Source: Devosia marina
Lineage (GTDB): Bacteria > Pseudomonadota > Alphaproteobacteria > Rhizobiales > Devosiaceae
Direction: 5' to 3'
Length of the DNA stretch: 64,000 nt
Assembly (NCBI RefSeq): GCF_009758415.1
Contig: NZ_WQRF01000006.1
Span: forward strand, 62,001-126,000
Below the pieces are notes generated by a model. The model worked only from the letters and a program-made list of their open reading frames with translations. It ran no database searches and was not told the DNA's origin. A program made the position numbers and the translations under genes. Below, one piece after another: positions 26,975 to 36,923 of the stretch; position 1 is the stretch's first letter; each line of letters opens with the position of its first letter.

Positions 26975-27841
26975 ATGACTGCGCCCCTGCCAACCATTTC
27001 CGGACTTTCAGAACTCTCTGGCCGCTATGACGCGGTACTGAGTGATGTCTGGGGTGTGATCCATAATGGGGTCTCGGCCTTTCCAGAGGCGGTCGAGGCG
27101 CTGCGGGCATTCCGCCGGGCTGGGGGCAGGGCAGTTTTGATCACCAATGCACCGCGTCCATCCGCGCCGATTGTCGCCATGCTCGACCGTCTCGGCGTGC
27201 CGCGCGACGCTTATGACGCCATTGTTTCTTCGGGCGATTCGACCCGCGCCATGATCGAGAAATATCGCGGCAAAGCCATCCACCATGTCGGCCCACCGAC
27301 CGAGGACGACGCGCTCTATGAAGGGCTCGACCTGCGCCGCACTGGCGCTGAGGAGGCCGAGGTCGTCGTGGTGACCGATCTCGACACCGATGACGATACC
27401 CCCGAAATGTATCGCGAGCGGGCCAAGCTCTGGCTCAGCCGCAGACTACCCATGATCTGCGCCAATCCTGATCGCGTGGTCGAACATGGCGACAAGATCA
27501 TCTATTGCGGCGGCGCGCTGGGCGACCTCTATTCGGCGATGGGCGGTATGGTGCACATGGCCGGCAAGCCCTATCCGCCGATTTACGAACAGGCCTTTGC
27601 CCTGGCCGAAAAGGCCGCCGGCGGCACGCTGGACAAATCCCGCGTCCTGGCCATTGGCGACAGTGTGCGCACCGATGCGGCTGGCGCAGCCCAGTTCGAT
27701 ATTGATCTGCTGTTCATCACCGGGTCCATCCACGCCGCCGAACTCGACGCCTTCGGCAAGCCCGATCCGCAGGCCATCGCCGATCTGATCGCGCCCAGCC
27801 GCGCCCGCGTCGCAGGCTATCTGCCGCGCCTTTCATGGTGA
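26975..27841 (+). CDS. HAD-family IIA phosphatase (TIGR01459-like)
   Basis: 288 residues. HAD motif I is DAVLSDVWGVIHNG (nucleophile Asp, with Trp typical of this subfamily), motif II AVLITNAPRP, and motif IV VLAIGDSVRTDAAGA; the cap lies between as in NagD-like class IIA enzymes. Family members dephosphorylate small sugar phosphates or nucleotides; no specific substrate is known. The ATG at 26975 has the site AAGG; an upstream in-frame ATG at 26951 is less likely. Its end overlaps the ribF start (27835-27841), a pairing common in related genomes. Confidence 0.9.
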   Translation: MTAPLPTISGLSELSGRYDAVLSDVWGVIHNGVSAFPEAVEALRAFRRAGGRAVLITNAPRPSAPIVAMLDRLGVPRDAYDAIVSSGDSTRAMIEKYRGKAIHHVGPPTEDDALYEGLDLRRTGAEEAEVVVVTDLDTDDDTPEMYRERAKLWLSRRLPMICANPDRVVEHGDKIIYCGGALGDLYSAMGGMVHMAGKPYPPIYEQAFALAEKAAGGTLDKSRVLAIGDSVRTDAAGAAQFDIDLLFITGSIHAAELDAFGKPDPQAIADLIAPSRARVAGYLPRLSW

Positions 27842-28824
27842 GGACTGAAGTGACCGGCTTCACGCGCCTTTCCAGCCTCGCCGATCTTCCTGAGAATCTG
27901 CGTGGCGCCTGTGTGGCGATCGGCAATTTCGACGGCCTGCATCGTGGCCATCAATCCATCGTGGCGGCCTTGCGCGCCCGCGCCGAGGCGGCTGATGTTC
28001 CGGCCCTTATGCTGACCTTCGAACCGCACCCGCGAGATGTTTTCGCGCCATCGCCCTTCATGTTCCGCCTGACCCAGGGTGACGCCAAGGCGCGCCTGGC
28101 CCAGGCCATGGGGCTCGACGGCATCATCATCCTGCCTTTCGACAAGGCCTTTTCGCAGAACGAGGCGGAAGTGTTTGTCGAAACCATGCTTGTAGAACAG
28201 CTCGGTGTCCGCAGCGTGATCGTTGGCGCCGACTTCCATTTCGGCCGCCAGCGCCGCGGCACCCCGGCCTTTCTGCGGGCGGCGGGCGAGCGCCTGGGCT
28301 TTGATGTCGAAATTCTGGACCTGATGGACGAGAGCGATGAACCCATTTCGTCCTCGCGCATTCGCGCCGCGCTGTCCGAAGGCGCGGTGACCGCCGCCAA
28401 TCGGCTTCTGGGTTATCACTGGTTTTTCGAAGGCTGCGTGGTCAAGGGTGACCAGCGGGGCAGGGAGCTGGGCTTTCCCACCGCCAACACCATGACCCCG
28501 GCCGGGTTCCAGCTTGCCCAGGGCGTCTATGCCGTCCGGGCGCGCCTTGGCGACCGGCTGCTCGACGGCGTGGCGGCCTATGGCAAGCCCATGTTCGACA
28601 ATCAATTGCCGCCCTTCGAGACGCATCTGTTCGACTTCGACGAGGATATTTACGGGCAGACCCTGGCCGTCGCCCTGGTCGGGCACATCCGCGGGCAGGA
28701 AGTCTTTTCCGGTCTCGACGAATTGATGGCAGCCATGGATCGTGATGCCAGCAAGGCTCGTGACCTGCTCGCCAATGCCACGCCAGTCAGCCCGGTCGAT
28801 GAAAAGCTGGGCTTCTTCGCCTAG
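27835..28824 (+). CDS. ribF: Bifunctional riboflavin kinase / FAD synthetase
   Basis: 329 residues; converts riboflavin to FMN and FMN to FAD. N-terminal nucleotidyltransferase: AIGNFDGLHRGHQ near residue 28 and the ISSSRIR signature near 173. C-terminal flavokinase: GDQRGRELGFPTANT near 208, then GVYAVRA and FDFDEDIYGQ. Length is normal. Start ATG at 27835 overlaps the end of the HAD gene. Its stop shares the CTAG at 28821-28824 with the converging LuxR gene. Confidence 0.97.
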   Translation: MVRTEVTGFTRLSSLADLPENLRGACVAIGNFDGLHRGHQSIVAALRARAEAADVPALMLTFEPHPRDVFAPSPFMFRLTQGDAKARLAQAMGLDGIIILPFDKAFSQNEAEVFVETMLVEQLGVRSVIVGADFHFGRQRRGTPAFLRAAGERLGFDVEILDLMDESDEPISSSRIRAALSEGAVTAANRLLGYHWFFEGCVVKGDQRGRELGFPTANTMTPAGFQLAQGVYAVRARLGDRLLDGVAAYGKPMFDNQLPPFETHLFDFDEDIYGQTLAVALVGHIRGQEVFSGLDELMAAMDRDASKARDLLANATPVSPVDEKLGFFA

Positions 28825-29894
28825 CCATCATACATCAAAAGACGCACCAGCTCGGTCTGCCGGCGCACCCCGGTCTTGTCGAATATGCTGGTCAATTGCG
28901 CGCGTGCCGTTGCGTCCGACACTCCGCGCATCTGGGCTGCGGCCTTGCGGTTGCCGGTCTCCAACACCGCCAGCGCCAGCTCGATTTCAGCGCGCGTCAG
29001 GCCGAAACGCTGGGTCAGCCCCCGCAGGCGTTGGCGTATCCGGTGTCTGGGGTCGGTGATCATCAGTATGGCGGATGGACGCTGCGGCGCGGCATAGTGC
29101 ATCTCGGCCAAGAACGGAACGCACTGGACTATCATGTCCCCGTCACTTCCGGACAACTGTGCCCGCCCGCCACCCTGATCCGGCTGTGCGAGGCAGTGGG
29201 CGATCAGGCTCACCAGCGTTTGATGGCTCTCCGTTTCGGCGCAGCCAATCTGTCCGTCGCGGAGCAATAAGCGTCCATCAGCCAGCATGGACTGGGCCGT
29301 GTCATTGCAATCCAGTACGCGCCCGGACCTATCGAGCAACATGGCGCCCTGACCGGCCAGGTCCAGCGTGCTCAGGGTCATGCGATTGGCCACTTGCAGT
29401 TGTGCCAGCCATCTCCACCGCTCCACTGCAGCTTGCAAATCGGGGGCCAAAGCCCGCAATTGCTCGATCTGGGTTCCGGTTATTTCGCTGCTCGTATTGA
29501 TCACCAGCGTACCATACCACCCTGTGCTGCAGGCCAGATTGAGGGCCAGCGCGTGGATGAACTTCTGCGGCACACAATAGAGATGGTAGAAATCGCTGCG
29601 TCTGAAATCGGAAATTTCGGGCAAGTCATCTGCCAGCGTGATCGCTCCCGCGCCCTGGTCTGCCACCGCGCGCATGATGTCATTTTGCTGGTGATAGACA
29701 TCGAGATACCGGGTCACGTAATCCGGATCCGAATGCGGTGCAAAGAGTTCGTTGGTGCGCCCGCCTTGCCCTCCGCCAAACACACATTCACGGGCGCCCA
29801 TCAGGTCGGTTAATTTCAGCAAGAACTCTTGCCATGCCGCGTCCGACACAGCCGTTGCCTGCAATTCACCGCGTAGTCGCTCATGTAAATCCAC
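28821..29894 (-). CDS. LuxR-type helix-turn-helix regulator
   Basis: 357 residues. The C-terminal LuxR domain (about 293-354: GLTRAEIELALAVLETGN, then AAAQMRGVSDATARAQLTSI and VRRQTELVRLL) is intact. The N-terminal 170 residues look GAF-like, and 195-260 PAS-like (GAMLLDRSGRVLDCND), with no receiver and no recognisable acyl-homoserine lactone pocket. It probably senses a small molecule or redox state directly. The GTG at 29894 follows AGGCGC; no better ATG exists. The promoter region towards ileS contains a 9-bp inverted repeat that may be its own operator. Confidence 0.85.
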   Translation of the reverse strand: MDLHERLRGELQATAVSDAAWQEFLLKLTDLMGARECVFGGGQGGRTNELFAPHSDPDYVTRYLDVYHQQNDIMRAVADQGAGAITLADDLPEISDFRRSDFYHLYCVPQKFIHALALNLACSTGWYGTLVINTSSEITGTQIEQLRALAPDLQAAVERWRWLAQLQVANRMTLSTLDLAGQGAMLLDRSGRVLDCNDTAQSMLADGRLLLRDGQIGCAETESHQTLVSLIAHCLAQPDQGGGRAQLSGSDGDMIVQCVPFLAEMHYAAPQRPSAILMITDPRHRIRQRLRGLTQRFGLTRAEIELALAVLETGNRKAAAQMRGVSDATARAQLTSIFDKTGVRRQTELVRLLMYDG

Positions 29895-29976
29895 GCGCGC
29901 GCCTGATGTTGATCGAGGACCTTGTCGTAGAATAGTTCTTAGCTATAGCACATGATTGTACGCGCCAGTGTAGTAT

Positions 29977-30021
29977 CGTCAACAAATGGTTAAAGCAGGG
30001 AGGGGAGCGTTCTTGTTGACG
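29977..30021. promoter_or_regulatory. Spaced 9-bp inverted repeat between luxR-type gene and ileS
   Basis: CGTCAACAA (29977-29985) and TTGTTGACG (30013-30021) are exact reverse complements 27 bp apart, in the 309-bp divergent intergenic region 29895-30203. The right arm contains a TTGACG that could be a -35 towards ileS. The spacing suits two half-sites on roughly the same DNA face or a stem in RNA. The rest of the region shows no gene. Confidence 0.45.
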
Positions 30022-30203
30022 GCGCTACTTACACCGCGATACCCCTTCGACTGACCCTGATTTATACCCTTTCAGCGGTGTCGAGCCACTGCTCCGTGCG
30101 GGCGTCGCGCTGTTGTGCATCAGGTCGAGAAAAATCAGTCTTTGCCCCATGCGCCATGCCTTGCTAAAAGGCGCGCGAAATCTTCCAAACCGATTGCCGA
30201 TCC

Positions 30204-33128
30204 ATGAACGACACCGCACCCAGCGCGACCGAAAAAGACTATTCGGCCACGCTCTTCCTGCCGGAAACTAATTTCCCGATGCGCGCTGGTCTCCCCCAGC
30301 GCGAGCCCGAATGGCTCAAGCGCTGGGAAGACATGGACATTTACGCCCTGCAGCGCGAACAGGCCAAGGACCGGCCGCTCTTCACCCTGCATGACGGCCC
30401 CCCATACGCCAATGGCAACATCCATATCGGCCATGCGCTGAACAAGACGCTCAAGGACATGATCTCCCGCTCCAAGCAGATGGCGGGGTTCAACTCGGCC
30501 TATGTGCCGGGCTGGGATTGTCACGGCCTGCCCATCGAATGGAAGATCGAGGAGCAGTACCGCGCCAAGGGCAAGGACAAGAACGAGGTTCCGGTGGTCG
30601 AATTCCGCCAGGAATGCCGCACCTTTGCCGAGCAATGGGTCGATATCCAGCGCGAGGAATTCAAGCGCCTCGGCATCCTGGGGGAATGGGACAACCCCTA
30701 TCTCACCATGAGCTTTGACGCCGAAGCCCAGATCGCCCGCGAACTGATGAAGGTCTCGATGAGCGGCCAGCTCTATCGCGGCAGTAAGCCCGTGATGTGG
30801 TCTGTGGTCGAGCGCACCGCGCTGGCCGAAGCCGAAATCGAATATGCCGACCACGAGAGTGACACCATCTGGGTGAAGTTCCCGGTCACTGCCGGTTCGC
30901 ATCTTGGCGCCTCCGTCGTGATCTGGACCACCACGCCCTGGACCATCCCGGCCAACCGCGCCATCAGCTTCTCGTCACGTATCGAATACGGTCTCTACGA
31001 GGTCACCGAGGCGCCGGCCGAAAACTGGGCCAAGGTCGGCGACAAGCTGATATTGGCCGACAAGCTCGCCGCCGAAGTTTTCGCCAAGGCCAAGGTTACC
31101 GGCTACGAAAAGCGCGCAACTGTCACGGCTGAGGAACTCGCTGCGATCACCGCAGCCCATCCCCTGCGCGGCTTCGCTGGCGGTTACACCTTCGACGTTC
31201 CCCTGCTCGACGGCGAACACGTCACCGATGATGCCGGTACCGGCTTCGTGCACACCGCGCCCGGCCATGGTCTCGATGACTTTGGCATCTGGATGGAGTC
31301 GACCCGCTTGCTCAACGAGCGCGGCATCGATCCGAAGATCCCGTACTGCGTCGACGATGGCGGCTTCTACACCAAGGATGCCCCCGGCTTCGACGGCGCC
31401 CGTGTCATCGACGACAATGGCAAGAAGGGCGACGCCAATCAACGCGTCATCACGGCGCTCGCCGAGCACGGCAACATCATCGCCCGCGGCCGCGTAAAAC
31501 ACCAATATCCCCATTCCTGGCGCTCCAAGAAGCCGGTGATCTTCCGCAATACCCCGCAGTGGTTTGTCTATATGGACAAGGACATTGAAGGGGAGGCGGG
31601 CGACACCCTGCGCGCCCGCGCCCTCGCCGCCATCGACGCGACGAAATTCTACCCTGCTACCGGTCAGAACCGTCTGCGCGCCATGATCGCCGATCGTCCC
31701 GACTGGGTACTGTCGCGCCAGCGCGCCTGGGGCGTGCCGATTACGGTTTTCGTACACAAGCAGAGCGGCGAAATCCTCCGCGACGAAACGGTCAATCACC
31801 GCATCGCCCAGTCCTTCGAGGAAGAAGGCGCCGACGCCTGGTACAAGCCCGGGGCTGCCGAACGCTATCTCGGTGCCGACTACAAGGTCGAGGACTACGA
31901 GATGGTCCGCGATGTGCTCGACGTCTGGTTCGACTCGGGCTCGACCCACTCATTCGTGCTGCGCAACAAGCAGAAATGGCCGCATCTGAAATTCCCGGCC
32001 TCAATGTATCTCGAGGGTTCGGACCAGCACCGCGGCTGGTTCCATTCGTCCCTGCTCGAAAGCTGCGCCACCAATGGCCACGCGCCCTATGACAGCGTCC
32101 TCACCCATGGTTTCACCATGGATGGGGAAGGCCGCAAGATGAGCAAATCGCTGGGCAATACCGTTGCCCCGCAGGACATCATCAAGCAGTTCGGCGCCGA
32201 TATCCTCCGGCTCTGGGTCGCCTCGTCCGACTATTCGGAAGATCTGCGCCTGGGCAAGGAGATCATCCAGACCACGGTCGACAGCTATCGCAAGCTGAGG
32301 AACTCCCTGCGCTGGCTGCTCGGCAATCTGGCCCATTTCAGGAAAGACGACGTCGTCGACCCCAAGGACATGCCCGAGCTTGAACGGCTGATGCTGCATC
32401 GCCTGGCCCAGCTCGATACCGGCGTCCGCACAGCCTATAACGAATATGACTACCGTAAGGTGGTGACGCTGCTCACCAACTTCATGAATATCGAGCTTTC
32501 GGCGTTCTACTTCGATGTTCGCAAGGACACGCTCTATTGCGATCCGATTTCCTCGATCAAGCGCCGCTCGGCGCTGACCGTGCTCGACCACCTGTTCAAC
32601 GCGCTCACCGCCTGGCTTGCGCCGATCCTGGTCTTCACCATGGAAGAATGCTGGCTCGAGCGGCACCCGGAGGAGGGCGCCTCGGTCCACCTGCGTCAGT
32701 TCCCTGACATTCCGCAGTCCTGGCTGGACAATGAGTTGGCGACAAAATGGCAGCTCATCCGTGCTGTCCGCCGCGTCGTCACCGGCGCGCTCGAGATCGA
32801 ACGGCGCGAAAAGCGCATCGGCTCCTCGCTCGAAGCCGCACCAAAGGTGTTCATCGCCGACGCCCGCTATGTGGTTGCGCTCGAAGGCCAGGATCTGGCC
32901 GAAATCGCCATCACCTCGGCCGTCGAAATCAAGCAGAACGAAGGCCCCGGCGAGGCCTTCCGCCTCGATGACGTGTCGGGCGTCTCCGTGATGCCGGCCC
33001 TGGCCGAGGGCAAGCGCTGCGCCCGCTCCTGGAAGGTGCTGCCCGAAGTCGGCACCGACCCGGACTATCCTGATGTCTCGCCGCGCGACGCCCAGGCGCT
33101 GCGCGAACGCGCTGCCGCGGGCTTTTGA
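30204..33128 (+). CDS. ileS: Isoleucyl-tRNA synthetase
   Basis: Class I synthetase, 974 residues, cytoplasmic. HIGH-type motif in [18 protein letters not shown] near residue 70, editing domain ([34 protein letters not shown]), and the KMSKS loop [17 protein letters not shown] near 648, followed by the anticodon-binding helical domain. The C-terminal zinc cluster seen in some bacterial enzymes is absent; the tail ends with a few charged residues. First gene of an ileS-lspA group; lspA starts 4 bp after the stop. Confidence 0.98.
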   Translation: MNDTAPSATEKDYSATLFLPETNFPMRAGLPQREPEWLKRWEDMDIYALQREQAKDRPLFTLHDGPPYANGNIHIGHALNKTLKDMISRSKQMAGFNSAYVPGWDCHGLPIEWKIEEQYRAKGKDKNEVPVVEFRQECRTFAEQWVDIQREEFKRLGILGEWDNPYLTMSFDAEAQIARELMKVSMSGQLYRGSKPVMWSVVERTALAEAEIEYADHESDTIWVKFPVTAGSHLGASVVIWTTTPWTIPANRAISFSSRIEYGLYEVTEAPAENWAKVGDKLILADKLAAEVFAKAKVTGYEKRATVTAEELAAITAAHPLRGFAGGYTFDVPLLDGEHVTDDAGTGFVHTAPGHGLDDFGIWMESTRLLNERGIDPKIPYCVDDGGFYTKDAPGFDGARVIDDNGKKGDANQRVITALAEHGNIIARGRVKHQYPHSWRSKKPVIFRNTPQWFVYMDKDIEGEAGDTLRARALAAIDATKFYPATGQNRLRAMIADRPDWVLSRQRAWGVPITVFVHKQSGEILRDETVNHRIAQSFEEEGADAWYKPGAAERYLGADYKVEDYEMVRDVLDVWFDSGSTHSFVLRNKQKWPHLKFPASMYLEGSDQHRGWFHSSLLESCATNGHAPYDSVLTHGFTMDGEGRKMSKSLGNTVAPQDIIKQFGADILRLWVASSDYSEDLRLGKEIIQTTVDSYRKLRNSLRWLLGNLAHFRKDDVVDPKDMPELERLMLHRLAQLDTGVRTAYNEYDYRKVVTLLTNFMNIELSAFYFDVRKDTLYCDPISSIKRRSALTVLDHLFNALTAWLAPILVFTMEECWLERHPEEGASVHLRQFPDIPQSWLDNELATKWQLIRAVRRVVTGALEIERREKRIGSSLEAAPKVFIADARYVVALEGQDLAEIAITSAVEIKQNEGPGEAFRLDDVSGVSVMPALAEGKRCARSWKVLPEVGTDPDYPDVSPRDAQALRERAAAGF

Positions 33129-33131
33129 CCT

Positions 33132-33698
33132 TTGGCCACCTTGCGCCGCTTTGACATTTCGGTGATCGCCTCCCTCATGGTGGCGGTCATCGCCTTTGGG
33201 CTGGATCGCGCGCAAAAGGCCTACCACATCGCCGCCGAATGCTACGCCATTGGTCAGGCCGCCTGCGTCAGCGTCCCCTATTTCTTCGAGCCGATCACGA
33301 TGACCGGCTGGCGCGGCGGTGAATTGCTCAGCGTCACGCCGTTCTTCGACTATGTTCTGGTCTGGAATACTGGCATTTCCTATGGCCTGCTCGATGGTCT
33401 GCCGGTCTGGGCGCTGGGCGCGATCATGCTCGTTGCCATCGTGGCGCTCTCGGTCTGGTGGTGGCGCAGCACCGAATTCCTGGTGCGGCTTGGCTTGGCC
33501 CTTTGCGTGGGCGGGGCCCTCTCCAACGCGCTCGATCGGCTCCTCTATGGGGCTGTGGCCGATTTCTTCCACTTTCATTGGGGAAGTTGGTCATTTTACA
33601 TTTTCAACCTGGCAGACGTGGCCATCACGCTGGGCGTCATACTGCTCGTTGTCGATCTGCTGGGCCTGTTCCGCCGCCGCCCGGCTAAATCGGGCTGA
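33132..33698 (+). CDS. lspA: Lipoprotein signal peptidase (signal peptidase II)
   Basis: Aspartyl protease of the inner membrane that cleaves prolipoprotein signal peptides. 188 residues, four helices. Catalytic motifs: NALDRLLYGAVADFFHFHW and FYIFNLADVAITLG, holding the two active-site Asp residues; VWNTGISYGLL is also characteristic. Start is TTG at 33132, 4 bp after ileS. The gene next downstream encodes a lipoprotein, a likely substrate. Confidence 0.96.
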   Translation: MATLRRFDISVIASLMVAVIAFGLDRAQKAYHIAAECYAIGQAACVSVPYFFEPITMTGWRGGELLSVTPFFDYVLVWNTGISYGLLDGLPVWALGAIMLVAIVALSVWWWRSTEFLVRLGLALCVGGALSNALDRLLYGAVADFFHFHWGSWSFYIFNLADVAITLGVILLVVDLLGLFRRRPAKSG

Positions 33699-33785
33699 GC
33701 GGCAAATTCATCATCGTGCTGCCAGAATCTGGTCTTACGGCAGGGAATGCGCTATAGAGGCCGCCGATATCGTAAGGGAATTTGC

Positions 33786-34478
33786 ATGCGGATCGCATTG
33801 ACCGGGCAGGGTGCTGCCATTTCTGCCGCCACACGCGCGGGCCTCGCCGCTTTAGCGCTGCTGGCCAGCCTTGCGCTTGCGGCCTGCACGACGGTGGAAG
33901 GCACCAATGCCCTGACCGATTTCGGCACGTTCGAACGTGAAGTGATGAACACGACTGCCCGCGGCGTCGGCCTGATCCCGGGCGACCCGCCAAAGGAAGA
34001 TCTGACCGCCGCGCGTGCCCCGTTGGTGCTGCCCAAATCCGACGCCAATCTGCCAGCGCCCCGCACCCAGGTCGCCGCGGCGCAATTGCCCGCCGACAGC
34101 GACACGGTGCAGATCGACACCACCAATCTCAGCGAGGCCGATATCCGCCTGCTGCGTGACGCCCGCGTTGTCGATATGCGCACTCTGGGTGGCCGCCCGC
34201 TGACCGAGGTTGAAGCGCGCCAGCTCACAGCGCGCATGCAGGCCGCCAACATGGCGGTCACGGCCAATAATGAGCGTCCGCTCTACCTGCCGCCGGCCGA
34301 ATACTTCACCCGCGTTGGCGATTCGCAACTGGTCTGCCGCACCGCCTCGGGCGAACTGGTCTCCCTGCGGGATGACCGCTGCCCCGCCGACGTGCGCCGG
34401 GCACTGCAGTCTCGAGGCCCAAATTCCACAGGCCTCGCCTCGCAGGATGCCAAATTTACCGATAGGGACAAGCTCTAG
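33786..34478 (+). CDS. Putative lipoprotein
   Basis: 230 residues with a type II signal peptide: a positively charged start (MRIALTGQG), a hydrophobic stretch (ALALLASLALAA) and lipobox LAAC near residue 36. The mature part contains RAPLVLPKSDANLPAPR and a C-terminal block with PPAEYFTRVGDSQLVCRT and DDRCPADVRRAL. Two Cys in that block could pair. In related genomes the slot after lspA encodes a DUF3035-type outer-membrane lipoprotein, and the 'PLVLP' motif fits loosely, but I cannot assign the family. The ATG at 33786 has the site AAGGGA; in-frame ATG at 33747 is not preferred. Confidence 0.8.
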   Translation: MRIALTGQGAAISAATRAGLAALALLASLALAACTTVEGTNALTDFGTFEREVMNTTARGVGLIPGDPPKEDLTAARAPLVLPKSDANLPAPRTQVAAAQLPADSDTVQIDTTNLSEADIRLLRDARVVDMRTLGGRPLTEVEARQLTARMQAANMAVTANNERPLYLPPAEYFTRVGDSQLVCRTASGELVSLRDDRCPADVRRALQSRGPNSTGLASQDAKFTDRDKL

Positions 34479-34585
34479 TAATCTTGTCGTTGCCTGAAGT
34501 TTAGCGGCCGGAGTGCTCTGGCCGCATTGTTCATTTCTTGCGCCGCCCGCCACTGCGATCCCGCTCGTGGCATCATGGGTCCCGC

Positions 34586-36319
34586 ATGTCAGAAAGTGCT
34601 CCAATGAGCGACACCCCAAAACAGCCCGAATCCGCCGACCGTCTGGCAAAAGTCATTGCCCGAGCCGGTCTCTGCTCCCGCCGCGATGCCGAGGGCTGGA
34701 TTGCCGACGGGCGCGTAGCCGTCAATGGCAAGACCGTGCTCACCCCGGCCTTTAATGTCACCAGCCGTGACAAGATCGAGGTCGATGGCCTGCCGCTCGC
34801 CGCGCGCCAGGGTACCCGCGTCTGGCTCTACAACAAGCCGGCTGGTCTGGTGGTGACTGAAAAGGACCCCGAAGGCCGCCCGACCATCTTCGAGGAACTC
34901 GACCGCATGGGGCTCCCCCGTGTGCTGACCGTGGGCCGCCTCGATATCAACACCGAAGGCCTGCTGCTGCTCACCAATGATGGCGGGCTCAAGCGCGTAC
35001 TCGAGCTCCCCTCCACCGGCTGGCTGCGCCGCTACCGCGTGCGTGCCTTCGGTTCGGTCACCCAGACCCAGCTCGACAGCCTCAAGCACGGCATCACTGT
35101 TGATGGCGTGCAATACGGCCCGATCACGGCCACGCTGGAGCGCGAACAGGGTTCCAATGTCTGGATGGTGCTAGGCCTGCGCGAAGGCAAGAACCGCGAA
35201 GTCAAGAACGTGCTGGGCTCACTCGGCCTCGAAGTGAACCGGCTGATCCGTATTTCCTATGGACCATTTCAGCTTGGCGATCTGGCCGAAGGGGGCGTTG
35301 AGATGGTCAAGGCGCGCATGCTGCGCGATCAGCTCGGCAAGAAGCTGGCCGAATCTGCCGGTGTCGATTTCGAAAGCGAGATGCCCGATATGGCCCCGGT
35401 CCGCGATGAACGCCCGGTGCGTTCCCCGCGTGACAGGCAGCCGCTGCGTCCACGCCCCCCTATGGGTCGGGACGGCGCGCGGGATCGCGACGAGGGTCGC
35501 CCGATGCGGCCGCGCCGCATCCATTTCGAGGATGATGGGCGCGCCCCTGAGGCCTTCGAGCCCAAGGGCGACGGTCGCTCGCGTCGGGATCGCGATGAAC
35601 AGCCCGCCCGCAGCTTCGGCAAATCCGCCGGCCGTCCCGAGCGGTCCGATCGCCCCGAGGGCCGCAAGTCCTTTGGCGACCGGCCACCCCGCCGCGATAG
35701 CGACAAGCCGGCGCGCGGAGGCTTTGCGGACCGCCCCAAACGCGACTTTGGTGACCGGCCCGCACGTGGTCCGCGAACAGACCGTGGCTTCGAGGATCGG
35801 CCAAAGCGCAGTTTTGGCGACAAGCCGGCACGGGGCGGTTTCTCCGATCGTCCCAAGAAGGACTTTGGTGACCGCCCGAAACGCGATTTTGGTGACAAGC
35901 CTGTCCGTCCGCAGGGCGAGCGTCCTGCCCGTGGGCCGCGTCCCGAGCGGAATTTCGATGATCGCCCCAAGCGTGATTATGGCGATCGTCCGCAGCGGCC
36001 TTACGGTGACAAGCCGGCCCGTGGTCCCCGTACCGAACGCCCCCAGAGTGATCGTCCGGCCCGAAGCGAGCGACCCTATGGTGACCGCCCGCAGCGCGCC
36101 GACGCCCGCCCAGGCGGCAAATCCTTCGGTGACCGCAAACCTTTCGCCGGCAAGCCTGGCGGCGGGGCAAAGCCCTATGCCGGCAAGCCTGGCGCGCGTC
36201 CTGCGGGCGGTCGTCCCGGTACCAGACCCTTTGCAGGCAAACCCGGTGGCCCGCGGCCTACTGGCGGACGTCCCACAGGCGGGCGCCCCTCTAGTGGCCC
36301 GCGCAAGCCGAGGGGCTGA
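34586..36319 (+). CDS. RluB-type 23S rRNA pseudouridine synthase with long charged repeat tail
   Basis: 577 residues from this start. An S4 RNA-binding domain (RLAKVIARAGLCSRRDAEGW ... GRVAVNGKTV) and the RsuA/RluB catalytic domain with the active-site Asp in GRLDINTEGLLLLTNDG make up the first 260 residues; EGKNREVKNVLGSLGLEVNR is the family's second signature. The remaining half is a disordered tail of repeated units like FGDRPKRDFGDKP and PARGPR, rich in Arg, Asp, Gly and Pro, ending in Gly-Gly-Arg-Pro repeats. Family enzymes modify a 23S rRNA position; the tail probably adds RNA affinity. The start could also be the ATG at 34604 (MSDTPKQP). Confidence 0.92.
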   Translation: MSESAPMSDTPKQPESADRLAKVIARAGLCSRRDAEGWIADGRVAVNGKTVLTPAFNVTSRDKIEVDGLPLAARQGTRVWLYNKPAGLVVTEKDPEGRPTIFEELDRMGLPRVLTVGRLDINTEGLLLLTNDGGLKRVLELPSTGWLRRYRVRAFGSVTQTQLDSLKHGITVDGVQYGPITATLEREQGSNVWMVLGLREGKNREVKNVLGSLGLEVNRLIRISYGPFQLGDLAEGGVEMVKARMLRDQLGKKLAESAGVDFESEMPDMAPVRDERPVRSPRDRQPLRPRPPMGRDGARDRDEGRPMRPRRIHFEDDGRAPEAFEPKGDGRSRRDRDEQPARSFGKSAGRPERSDRPEGRKSFGDRPPRRDSDKPARGGFADRPKRDFGDRPARGPRTDRGFEDRPKRSFGDKPARGGFSDRPKKDFGDRPKRDFGDKPVRPQGERPARGPRPERNFDDRPKRDYGDRPQRPYGDKPARGPRTERPQSDRPARSERPYGDRPQRADARPGGKSFGDRKPFAGKPGGGAKPYAGKPGARPAGGRPGTRPFAGKPGGPRPTGGRPTGGRPSSGPRKPRG

Positions 36320-36325
36320 TCGCGC

Positions 36326-36880
36326 ATGCGCATCGTCGCCGGCAAATTTCGCGGCAAGCAATTGTCATCCCCCACGGATGACAGCATCCGCCCCACCTCG
36401 GACCGGGCGCGCGAGTCGATGTTCAATATTCTCGGGTCCCGGCTTGGGCCGGTGCTTGAGGGCAAGCGGGTGCTTGATCTGTTCGCCGGCACGGGTGCCC
36501 TGGGGCTCGAGGCGCTCTCCCGCGGTGCGGCCCATGTCACATTTGTCGACACCGGGGCAGAGGCGCGCGGCCTCATTCGCGATCACATCCAGGCCTTTGG
36601 CGCCGCCGGCATCACCAAGCTGCTGCGCCGCGATGCCACCGCGCTCGGCACGCCGGGCACCTTTGGTCAGTTCGACCTGATCTTTCTCGATCCACCCTAT
36701 GGGCAGGGACTGGGCGAAAAGGCCCTCGCCGAGCTCGCCGCCAATGGCTGGATCGCGCCCGGTGCCACCATTGTCTGGGAAGAGGCCGCCAATGCCGAGG
36801 TCACCATTCCCGTTGGCTTCGAGCTCGACGACACCCGTGAATATGGCGCGGCCGCCGTGCGGTTTCTGACATTCGGCTAA
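36326..36880 (+). CDS. rsmD: 16S rRNA (guanine966-N2)-methyltransferase
   Basis: 184 residues, the usual size. Opening MRIVAGKFRGKQL and RPTSDRARESMFNIL are diagnostic; the SAM-binding site reads VLDLFAGTGALGLEALSRGA and the catalytic motif is FLDPPYGQGLG. It begins 6 bp after the pseudouridine synthase gene, so two rRNA-modifying enzymes share a transcript. Confidence 0.96.
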   Translation: MRIVAGKFRGKQLSSPTDDSIRPTSDRARESMFNILGSRLGPVLEGKRVLDLFAGTGALGLEALSRGAAHVTFVDTGAEARGLIRDHIQAFGAAGITKLLRRDATALGTPGTFGQFDLIFLDPPYGQGLGEKALAELAANGWIAPGATIVWEEAANAEVTIPVGFELDDTREYGAAAVRFLTFG

Positions 36881-36923
36881 CGGCTGCAATGCGGCCATGA
36901 AGAGAAAAGCGGCAGCCCGTGCG

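Noticed and set aside
29895..30203. T-box or attenuator leader for ileS
   Set aside because: No T-box sequence, no leader peptide rich in Ile and no terminator stem were found.
35600..36300. CRISPR-like or tandem DNA repeats
   Set aside because: The periodicity is coding: degenerate codons for repeated Asp-Arg-Pro units of the pseudouridine synthase tail; no conserved spacer-repeat order.
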